DNA of 5,362 nucleotides from CAYMJK01 sp043101635 (GTDB taxonomy: Bacteria; Planctomycetota; Phycisphaerae; Phycisphaerales; UBA1924), in NCBI GenBank assembly GCA_043101635.1, contig JBICIE010000305.1, forward strand, positions 1 to 5,362, in the 5' to 3' direction. Below, piece by piece: positions 1 through 4,817 of the stretch (the stretch's first letter is position 1; every line of letters starts with the position of its first letter). The position numbers were made by a program, and so were the translations under genes. The notes beneath the pieces were generated by a model that did not search any database, had not been told where the DNA came from, and saw nothing but the letters and a program-made list of their open reading frames with translations.

Positions 1-410
1 GCAATTCGAACCGAGTTTCCGGCAGCGCCATCATCGAGACTGCCGTCATCTGGGACCGCATCCGCGGCATGCGAGGCTTGAAAGCCGTGCTGGAGGACGA
101 CTTCGGGCTCGACCTGACCGACTGGCTCCTCCATCGCGCGATAGACATCACGGCCGATGGGCGCTTCATCGTCGGCCAGGCGATGAACCCAGCCGGCGTG
201 CGGGAAGCCTACATCGTCCAGATCCCCGCCTTCTGCTACGCCGACTGCGACGACTCCACCGGTCAGCGCGTGCTCGACATCAACGACTTCCTCGAGTTCC
301 AGCGCCGCTTCGCGCTGCAGGATCTCTACTCCGACTGCGACCAGAACGGCGCCCACGACCTCTTCGACTTCCTCTGCTTCCAGAACGCCTTCGCCGCGGG
401 ATGCCCGTAG
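1..410 (+). CDS. HAF-repeat-like secreted protein with C-terminal GC-type dockerin domain (5' partial)
   Basis: Open from the left edge (first full codon at base 3), leaving the last 135 residues; the start lies outside the window. Residues about 9-75 contain A-x-I-W-D, G-M-R-x-L, a G-L-D-L-T-x-W segment and I-T-A-D-G-R-F-I-V-G, ending E-A-Y-I-V-Q-I-P. This is the pattern of the last units of HAF-family extracellular repeat proteins, which are beta-propeller-like. Residues 78-135 are a dockerin-like tail of two Asp-rich units: C78-Y-A-D-C82-D, then Y-S-D-C112-D leading to D-F-L-C125-F-Q-N and the final G-C134-P. The first unit has a three-residue longer loop (D-S-T-G-Q-R-V) than the second. 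Such tails occur on many secreted Phycisphaerae proteins and are thought to serve export or surface attachment; this has not been shown here. The internal ATG at 69 is not a real start, because homologous-looking sequence continues upstream of it. The HAF assignment is fairly sure and the tail assignment very sure. Confidence 0.8.
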   Translation, partial: NSNRVSGSAIIETAVIWDRIRGMRGLKAVLEDDFGLDLTDWLLHRAIDITADGRFIVGQAMNPAGVREAYIVQIPAFCYADCDDSTGQRVLDINDFLEFQRRFALQDLYSDCDQNGAHDLFDFLCFQNAFAAGCP

Positions 411-416
411 GGAAAT

Positions 417-446
417 GGGCAAATGGCAAAGGGGCAAATGGCAAAT
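417..446. repeat. 15-bp tandem repeat, two copies
   Basis: Two adjacent 15-base units, GGGCAAATGGCAAAG (417-431) and GGGCAAATGGCAAAT (432-446), differ only at the last base. A degenerate start of a third unit (GGGAAATG, 410-417) precedes them. The repeat begins seven bases after the stop of the dockerin-tailed gene, in the non-coding convergent gap. Its function is unknown. Confidence 0.75.
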
Positions 447-475
447 GAGGGCGGGGTAGGACGCGACGAAGCGAT

Positions 476-511
476 GAAAGAACAGGCCTGGGCAATGCCC
501 TCGCGCCTTTC
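476..511. terminator. Weak imperfect hairpin between convergent genes
   Basis: GAAA (476-479) can pair with TTTC (508-511), GGC (485-487) with GCC (505-507), and GGGC (490-493) with GCCC (497-500) around an AAT loop, with internal bulges. It lies between two converging stop codons (410 and 525), where a two-way terminator would be expected. It lacks a long T tract and the stem is broken, so this is only a candidate. Confidence 0.25.
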
Positions 512-524
512 AGTCCTGTGCGGT

Positions 525-1412
525 TCAGCGCTCGTGTTCTGACGCCTTCGCGGGCGTCGCTGGGCGCTGCGCCGGCGCCGGGATCGACACCGGGCCGGCC
601 TCGGCCGACTGCAGCATGCCGATCACGCCCCAGGGGGCGTTGCCGCCGAGGGCGAAGCCCATGCGCCGGCCGATCTCCGTCGAGGTGGCGCTGTAGCCCT
701 CCAGTTCACGCATGCCGGCGCCGATCACCGCCTCCGGATCGATCAGGAGCGGCGCCATCTCCAGCGGGCCCTGCGGCCGGCTGGATGCGATGATCACGTT
801 GCCCGGGTAGCTCGCAGCGCCATCCGCCAGTCCCGGCAGTTCGCCGCCGATGCGCACGTGCTCGCCGCTGAACTGACCCGTCTCGGTCGCGTGCAGGCGC
901 CCGGGGGCGAGTGCCGCGGAGGGCGCTGCGGTGGCGTCCGCCATGCGCGGCGCCGGGAACTGATCCTGCTGAACCTGCCCGGGCTGGGCGCGCTGCTCGC
1001 CCGACTGATGCGCCACCTGGACAGGCGCCTTGCCGCCCAGCGGCCGGTACTGCCCCACGATCACGACACCGGCGCCGGCGCCAAGCACTGCCGCGGCGAT
1101 CGCCAGCCGACCCAGCACGGCCCCGGCCCGCCAGCGCGACCGGCGCCCGATGCGCGACAGGATGTCATCGGTCATGTCCGGCCCCATCGGCGCGCGCTGG
1201 AGCAGCAGCGTGGCCCGCTGCATCTCAACGAACGCGCGGCAGCGGTGCAGATCCCGGCGCAGGGCCTCGAACAGCAGATCGCGATCATCGTCGGAGATGT
1301 CTCCGTCGAAGTACGCGTCCATCAGGGCGTCGACATCGGCATCCTCGACGATGCGCTCGCTCTTGCGCCCGCGCCCGTCCGGAAAGAGGATGTCTCGATC
1401 CTCAGGCCTCAA
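525..1412 (-). CDS. Putative anti-sigma factor, single-pass membrane protein
   Basis: Predicted 295-residue partner of the ECF sigma factor encoded just upstream. The N-terminal ~90 residues are charged and likely cytoplasmic: a V-D-A-L-M-D-A-Y-F-D-G-D-I-S stretch (about 26-40) followed by helical segments resembles the N-terminal region of planctomycete anti-sigma factors. No H-x3-C-x2-C zinc motif is present; only a lone H-R-C. A hydrophobic helix at about 97-119 (rich in A, V, G, I, L), preceded by R-R-S-R-W-R, should cross the membrane once. The ~175 residues beyond it are Gln/Pro/Ala/Gly-rich with no recognised fold and would be extracytoplasmic. The start chosen is TTG at 1412, because GGGAGG lies six bases upstream; it overlaps the sigma gene by 11 bases. 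An in-frame GTG at 1439 (304 residues) lacks a good ribosome site. The function is inferred from position and topology, not from a clear family match. Confidence 0.7.
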   Translation of the reverse strand: MRPEDRDILFPDGRGRKSERIVEDADVDALMDAYFDGDISDDDRDLLFEALRRDLHRCRAFVEMQRATLLLQRAPMGPDMTDDILSRIGRRSRWRAGAVLGRLAIAAAVLGAGAGVVIVGQYRPLGGKAPVQVAHQSGEQRAQPGQVQQDQFPAPRMADATAAPSAALAPGRLHATETGQFSGEHVRIGGELPGLADGAASYPGNVIIASSRPQGPLEMAPLLIDPEAVIGAGMRELEGYSATSTEIGRRMGFALGGNAPWGVIGMLQSAEAGPVSIPAPAQRPATPAKASEHER

Positions 1413-1986
1413 GGTACACCTCCCGCACGAGTGACTCACGCCCGCTTGCCAGCGCTGCCCGCAGGCGCCTGCGCCCGCGGTGCAGATGACTTTTGACCGT
1501 GCCCTCGGGAATGCCCAGGTGCTCGGCGATCAGCGCGATCGGCCAGTTCTGCTGGTGGAACAGGATCAGCACTTCCCGCTGGCGCTCGGGCACCTGGTCG
1601 AGGGCGATCTGGATCTCATCACGCATCAGGGCCCGTTCTTCGACTGCGCCGATGCTCAGGCGGTCCGGGCGGCTGGCCCCTCGGCGCGACTCGACGATGT
1701 CGGTGTCGTACAGGGGGCGGCGCCGGTCGCACATGTTCAGGTACAGGCGCTTGGCGATCGTGAACAGCCACGTCGAGAAGCGGTACCGCGTGTCGAACCG
1801 GTCAAGGCTGGTCAGGGCCCGCACGAAGGCCTCCTGGGTGACATCCTCGGCGACATCATGCCGCCCGCACATCCGGAGCATGTAGGCGTACAGCGACTGC
1901 TGCTGGGCGCGCACCAGAGCCTCCGACGCCAGACGGTCTCCGGCCCGGGCCCGGTTGATCAGGCTCAGCTCCTCGGCTCGCTTCAT
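1402..1986 (-). CDS. ECF-type RNA polymerase sigma factor (sigma-70 family)
   Basis: A 194-residue group IV (extracytoplasmic function) sigma factor that would direct RNA polymerase to a small set of promoters. Region 2 spans about 23-90: the core-binding segment D45-V-A-E-D-V-T-Q-E-A-F-V-R-A is typical, and F70-S-T-W-L-F-T-I-A-K-R-L matches the region 2.3/2.4 signature for promoter melting and -10 reading. Region 4 spans about 125-180: L-x2-V-P-E-R-Q-R-E-V-L, then the helix-turn-helix G158-I-P-E-G-T-V-K-S-H-L-H-R-G-R-R-R-L for the -35 element. Length is normal for the family, and there is no added C-terminal domain. ATG 1986 fits the family start (M-K-R-A-E-E-L). The frame stays open to a TTG at 2064, but the extra 26 residues look like non-coding sequence and would reach nearly to a terminator. 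GGAG sits only one base before the ATG, which is unusually close. The next gene overlaps its 3' end, which points to translational coupling. Confidence 0.93.
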   Translation of the reverse strand: MKRAEELSLINRARAGDRLASEALVRAQQQSLYAYMLRMCGRHDVAEDVTQEAFVRALTSLDRFDTRYRFSTWLFTIAKRLYLNMCDRRRPLYDTDIVESRRGASRPDRLSIGAVEERALMRDEIQIALDQVPERQREVLILFHQQNWPIALIAEHLGIPEGTVKSHLHRGRRRLRAALASGRESLVREVYLEA

Positions 1987-1996
1987 GCTCCAGTCG

Positions 1997-2002
1997 AATA
2001 TA
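1997..2002 (-). promoter_or_regulatory. Possible -10 element for the sigma-factor gene
   Basis: TATATT on the minus strand is an AT-rich island in GC-rich surroundings and resembles a -10 box. It ends ten bases before the ATG at 1986, which would give an almost leaderless transcript. No good TTGACA-like -35 lies 16-18 bases further upstream, so this rests on the hexamer alone. Confidence 0.3.
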
Positions 2003-2010
2003 CCGGCAGC

Positions 2011-2039
2011 CCCGCGGCGGGTTGCACCCCGGATCCGGG
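2011..2039. promoter_or_regulatory. Two palindromes upstream of the sigma-factor gene
   Basis: CCCGC-G-GCGGG (2011-2021) and CCCGGATCCGGG (2028-2039) are perfect inverted repeats, six bases apart, lying between the upstream terminator and the sigma-gene start. This is where an operator would be expected. Short GC palindromes are common by chance in such DNA, so the call is weak. Confidence 0.2.
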
Positions 2040-2060
2040 CCAGCGCGCAATTTCCGCCGC

Positions 2061-2090
2061 CCAAACAAAAACCGCCCCTGGCGGGGCGGT
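2061..2090 (-). terminator. Rho-independent terminator for the cobalamin-domain gene
   Basis: Read on the minus strand, ACCGCCCC pairs perfectly with GGGGCGGT (eight base pairs, 2071-2090) around a four-base GCCA loop, followed at once by TTTTGTTTGG (2070-2061). It begins 22 bases after the stop codon at 2113. It should end that transcript before the sigma-factor gene, making the sigma/anti-sigma pair a separate transcription unit. Confidence 0.9.
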
Positions 2091-2112
2091 GGATGGTCTC
2101 GACGAATCGACC

Positions 2113-2811
2113 CTAGGCGGCTTTCTTGCGCTTCCGGCCCACGGTCCGCTGTTCTGCCGCGGCCCGGTGGGCGGGGTGATTTGTGATCTCGCGGACCACA
2201 TCGATCGGATCGTTGGCCCACAGGTCAGCCCCGATCTCCTCGGCCAGGCCATCGGCCCGGTTGAAGACGCCCCCGCCGACGACGATCTGCACGTCGCTGT
2301 GGGCCCCGATCTCCCGCAGCGTGTCCACCAGGGAGCGGATGCTGGGCAGGTCGGAGGCGGCCGAGGCGAACATCAGCAGCACATCCGGCCGCGTCGCGTG
2401 GATCTGGGCGAGGATCTCGTCGTTGGGGATGCCGCCGCCGGCAAAGGCGACCGCGTAGCCGGCGCCCTCCAGCAGATCGACGGCCATCTGGGCGCCAAGC
2501 TCATCCGCCTCCTCGGGCCCACAGACGGCCATGATGGAACGCCCGCGCGACGGCTCGGCAACCAGCAGGCCCGAGGCCTGATCGACCAGGGCCCGGAGCA
2601 GTCGGGTCGCCAGATGATGGGCCATCCTGCTGAGCTGGTCGTGCCGGTGCAGGCGCTCGATCAGTTCATAGGTGGGCCAGAAGACGTCGCCGATGAGTTC
2701 GACCGGGCCGACGCCGGCCTGCTGCATCTCCTGCACCAGGCTCCTCGCCGCGGGACGGTCGCCCGCCACGAGCGACTCAAACAACCGCTCCACGTACCGT
2801 TCCAAGTTCAT
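2113..2811 (-). CDS. Cobalamin (B12)-binding-domain protein without a DNA-binding domain, lacking the usual His ligand
   Basis: A 232-residue soluble protein in two parts. Residues 1-85 are a helical bundle of the kind found before B12 domains in methionine synthase and in CarH/LitR regulators, including D42-V-F-W-P-T-Y-E-L-I-E-R-L and H65-H66-L-A-T-R-L-L. Residues 92-210 are a Rossmann-like B12-binding domain: I-M-A-V-C-G-P-E, then F-A-G-G-G-I-P-N-D-E-I-L, P-D-V-L-L-M-F-A-S and I-V-V-G-G-G-V-F-N. The family's D/E-x-H-x2-G motif reads E101-x-D103-x2-G106, so Asp replaces the cobalamin-ligating His. No MerR-type helix-turn-helix or catalytic domain is attached, and the tail is basic (G-R-K-R-K-K, 225-230). 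ATG 2811 was chosen because AGGA lies nearby upstream and the protein fold begins here; the frame stays open upstream to GTG 2967, but those residues are low-complexity. Cofactor binding and role are unproven; a sensor or signalling role is inference. Confidence 0.85.
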   Translation of the reverse strand: MNLERYVERLFESLVAGDRPAARSLVQEMQQAGVGPVELIGDVFWPTYELIERLHRHDQLSRMAHHLATRLLRALVDQASGLLVAEPSRGRSIMAVCGPEEADELGAQMAVDLLEGAGYAVAFAGGGIPNDEILAQIHATRPDVLLMFASAASDLPSIRSLVDTLREIGAHSDVQIVVGGGVFNRADGLAEEIGADLWANDPIDVVREITNHPAHRAAAEQRTVGRKRKKAA

Positions 2812-3013
2812 TACGTGATCCTCGCTGAGCCGGGACGCAAGCTCCGCCAGCGCCGAGGGCGGGTGTGACAGCGGGCTCCGCCCGTCCCCGGCGCGTGATC
2901 CCCCGCCGGTGGGTCGAGTATCGCCCCCGGCCGGAAGAGGCCGTGAAAGAACAGTCAGGCTTTCCACCTCGGCGCGGGCTCTCGGACCTGTCTTTGCGCG
3001 TCTGATAACCGCC

Positions 3014-3028
3014 GCGCAGCTTCTGCGC
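3014..3028 (-). terminator. Perfect GC hairpin just after the ubiE stop
   Basis: On the minus strand GCGCAG pairs with CTGCGC around an AAG loop, starting two bases after the stop codon at 3030. No strong T run follows (GGCGGTTATC), so it may mark an RNA 3' end or slow transcription rather than be a full intrinsic terminator. The rest of the 218-base gap to the next gene (2812-3029) holds no recognised RNA or cobalamin riboswitch; only another five-base-pair hairpin (2928-2943) was seen. Confidence 0.35.
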
Positions 3029-3029
3029 T

Positions 3030-3803
3030 TCAGGCCCGGCGCGCCACCGTGCAGATGCAGACGCCGAATGTCAGCGGGATCGACCGGGGCGTCTGGAACC
3101 CCGCGCCGGCCACCATGGCCGCGAGCTGGTCGCGGTCCAGGAAGGTCTGGACCGAGCGCGGCAGGTAGCGGTAGGCGCCGGAACGGTCGCGGCTCAGCAG
3201 CGTGGCGGTGCGCGGCATGATGGTCGAGCAGTAGAAGTCGTTGAGGGCGCGCAGCGGCGCAGCGCGAGGGCGGTCGAACTCCAGGATCACCAGGCGCCCG
3301 CCGGGGCGCAGCACGCGATGGAACTCCGCCAGTGCGCGCGCAGGATCGGTCACGTTGCGGATGCCGAAGGCGATGGAGACGACGTCGGCGCTGGCGTCGG
3401 GAAGGTCGAGCGCCATGGCGTCGCCGCGCACGTACTCGATGCGGGCCCGCGCTCCGGGCGGCATCCGGTCGCGCTTGTGCTCGGCGATGTCCAGCATCTC
3501 CTGCGTGAAGTCCACGCCGATGACGCGCCCGGCGCCCGCGCGGGCGAAGGCCTCGGCCAGGTCGCCCGTGCCGCAGGCGACGTCGACGACCACCTCGCCA
3601 TCGCCGAGCTGCGCCTCGCGGACGGCCCGGCGCCGCCAGGCCTGGTCCTGCCCGAAGGAATGAAGCCGGTTGTTGAGGTCGTAGCTGGGCGCGATCGCCG
3701 CGAACATCGCCCGGACACGCCCGGCCTTATCGGCCCGGTCGTGCACGCTGCGGAGTTCTGCCGGGCCCCACGCCGCCGCCTTAGGATTGCCTGCACTGGT
3801 CAT
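3030..3803 (-). CDS. ubiE: UbiE/MenG quinone C-methyltransferase (demethylmenaquinone methyltransferase)
   Basis: A 257-residue SAM-dependent class I methyltransferase that puts the C-methyl group on the quinone ring late in menaquinone (or ubiquinone) synthesis. The family entry motif is present at 27-60: V-R-A-M-F-x2-I-A-P-S-Y-D-L-N-N-R-L-H-S-F-G and W-R-R-R-A-V. SAM-binding motif I is V73-D-V-A-C-G-T-G-D-L-A; the acidic residue after strand two is in G-V-D-F (96-99). G127-D-A, then A-F-G-I-R-N-V-T-D (145-153) and V-L-R-P-G-G-R-L-V-I-L-E-F (164-176) follow, with the typical C-terminal F-Y-C-S-T-I-M-P-R and A-Y-R-Y-L-P-R-S-V. Length fits the family, slightly extended at the N-terminus. ATG 3803 is fixed by an in-frame TAG four codons upstream. 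As planctomycetes generally use menaquinone, the MenG reaction is more likely. No other quinone gene is adjacent; the M48 gene is divergent. Confidence 0.95.
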   Translation of the reverse strand: MTSAGNPKAAAWGPAELRSVHDRADKAGRVRAMFAAIAPSYDLNNRLHSFGQDQAWRRRAVREAQLGDGEVVVDVACGTGDLAEAFARAGAGRVIGVDFTQEMLDIAEHKRDRMPPGARARIEYVRGDAMALDLPDASADVVSIAFGIRNVTDPARALAEFHRVLRPGGRLVILEFDRPRAAPLRALNDFYCSTIMPRTATLLSRDRSGAYRYLPRSVQTFLDRDQLAAMVAGAGFQTPRSIPLTFGVCICTVARRA

Positions 3804-3812
3804 CTTGCCCCG

Positions 3813-3818
3813 ATTCTA
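3813..3818 (-). promoter_or_regulatory. Possible -10 element for ubiE
   Basis: TAGAAT on the minus strand differs from the -10 consensus at one base and ends nine bases before the ubiE ATG. The divergent gap (3804-3852) is only 49 bases, so promoters for both genes must be packed into it or lie within the coding ends. No clear -35 was found for this box, and no convincing promoter for the plus-strand gene. Confidence 0.3.
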
Positions 3819-3852
3819 CGTTCCGCACAGGTGGACCCGCAGGGGAGATCCC

Positions 3853-4740
3853 ATGAGAAGGCTGCTCATCACGCTGCTGGCGAGCTTTGGGCTGATTGCG
3901 CTGCCCGGCGGCTGCGCCACCAGCCCGGCGACCGGAAAGACCATCTTCGTCGGCATGTCCGAGTCCCAGGAGCGTCAGCTCGGGGAGGAGGCGGCGCCGG
4001 AGCTGACCCAGCAGTACGGCGGCGCCGTCAAGGACCCCGGCTTGCGGGAGTACGTGACCGAGGTCGGCACGAAGCTGGTGGCGCAGATCGAAGATGAGGA
4101 CTATCGGAACCTCGACTGGGAGTTCACGCTGCTGGACTCGGCGATCATCAACGCCTTTGCGCTGCCGGGCGGCAAGGTCTTCATCACGCGCGGCCTGACC
4201 AGCCGCATGACCAGCGAGGCCCAACTCGCCGGCGTGCTCGGTCACGAGATCGGCCATGTGACGGCCCGCCACGCGGCCCAGCGGATGGCCAAGCAGGGCG
4301 TGGTCGTCGGCGCCGTCGCGGCGACGGCCATCCTCACGGGCGTCAGCGAGGATGAGGACATCCGCGCTGTCGGCGCCGGCCTCGTGCCGGCCCTGGCCGT
4401 CGGCGGCCAGCTCGTGGTGCTCAAGTACGGGCGGGATGAGGAGAAGCAGTCGGACGAATTGGGCATGCGCTACATGGCCCGGGCCGGCTACAACCCGCGC
4501 GGCCAGCTCGAGGTGATGCAGATCCTGCGCGACGCCAGCGAGGGCCCGCGCCCGCCGACGTTCCTCTCCAGCCACCCGCACCCCGAGGACCGCATCGAGG
4601 AGATCGCCGAGAAGCTCCAGACGGATTACGCCTACACCCAGGGCAACCCGGAATTCGTGACACTGGAAGACCGATTCCGCGCGCGCATGCTGCGCCCGCT
4701 TGAAGAACTGCCGCCGCCCGCCCAGGGCGAAGGCGGCTGA
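3853..4740 (+). CDS. M48 family zinc metalloprotease, probable lipoprotein
   Basis: A 295-residue secreted or envelope-anchored peptidase of the M48 family (like LoiP/BepA of E. coli), whose members degrade misfolded envelope proteins. The N-terminus M-R-R-L-L-I-T-L-L-A-S-F-G-L-I-A-L is a signal peptide ending in P-G-G-C21; Cys21 could be lipidated, though Pro at -3 is atypical. The catalytic motif H131-E-I-G-H135 sits in L-x-G-V-L-G-H-E-I-G-H-V-x-A-R-H. The third zinc ligand is probably E202 in S-D-E-L-G-M-R-Y-M-A-R-A-G-Y, followed by the family's S-S-H-P-H-P-E-D-R-I (239-248). Upstream, N100-A-F-A-L-P-G-G-K-V-F-I is also characteristic. Hydrophobic stretches at about 150-163 and 173-190 are usual in this family. 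There are no TPR repeats, so it is closer to LoiP than to BepA. ATG 3853 has GGGGAG six bases upstream and begins directly with the signal peptide; an in-frame ATG at 3787 would hide it. Confidence 0.93.
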   Translation: MRRLLITLLASFGLIALPGGCATSPATGKTIFVGMSESQERQLGEEAAPELTQQYGGAVKDPGLREYVTEVGTKLVAQIEDEDYRNLDWEFTLLDSAIINAFALPGGKVFITRGLTSRMTSEAQLAGVLGHEIGHVTARHAAQRMAKQGVVVGAVAATAILTGVSEDEDIRAVGAGLVPALAVGGQLVVLKYGRDEEKQSDELGMRYMARAGYNPRGQLEVMQILRDASEGPRPPTFLSSHPHPEDRIEEIAEKLQTDYAYTQGNPEFVTLEDRFRARMLRPLEELPPPAQGEGG

Positions 4741-4757
4741 GAGCGTTCAGCCCCGCC
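4732..4757 (+). terminator. Hairpin over the protease stop codon, no T tract
   Basis: GGCTGA (4735-4740, containing the stop) pairs with TCAGCC (4747-4752) around a six-base loop; an outer GGC/GCC (4732-4734 with 4755-4757) adds three pairs after a two-base bulge. No T run follows, so termination here is only possible. Confidence 0.3.
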
Positions 4758-4775
4758 GCAGCCCGAATCTGTGTT

Positions 4776-4817
4776 CAGCGCGCTTTGTGCTCTGTGCTGT
4801 CTTCGCTCTTTGCGTTC
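4776..4817. repeat. Degenerate TGTGCT/CTTTG-type repeat in the convergent gap
   Basis: Between the two converging stops the sequence turns into short pyrimidine-rich words with few A bases: CTTTGTGC, TCTGTGCTG, TCTTCGCTC, TTTGCGTTC. TGTGCT occurs twice (4786-4791, 4793-4798). CAGCGC (4776-4781) can also pair with GTGCTG (4794-4799, one G-T pair), giving a weak hairpin before the T-rich run on the plus strand. It may be a repeat remnant or a loose terminator. Confidence 0.3.

Noticed and set aside
475..485. TGAAAGAACAG shared with 2944-2954
   Set aside because: A single 11-base match between two places in a 5.4-kb window is expected by chance.
858..1496. Plus-strand open frames opposite the anti-sigma gene
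   Set aside because: Composition is Arg/Pro/Ala-rich with no motifs, and several frames are open at once, which is typical of GC-rich shadow frames.
1480..2868. Long plus-strand open frame (462 codons)
   Set aside because: It lies antisense to the sigma-factor and cobalamin-domain genes, crosses a strong terminator, and shows no family motif. Long antisense frames are expected in GC-rich DNA.
2905..2930. Possible tRNA T-arm (GGGTCGAGTATCGCCC)
   Set aside because: It lacks the GTTCRANNC loop, and no acceptor, D or anticodon arms can be folded around it.
2812..3029. Possible cobalamin riboswitch before the B12-domain gene
   Set aside because: No B12-box-like GCCACTG element or large conserved fold was seen in the gap.
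3318..4097. Plus-strand open frame opposite ubiE running into the protease gene
   Set aside because: It is antisense to a full set of UbiE motifs and out of frame with the protease.
3781..4581. Minus-strand open frame opposite the M48 protease
   Set aside because: The plus strand carries clear M48 motifs, a signal peptide and a ribosome site; the opposite frame has none.
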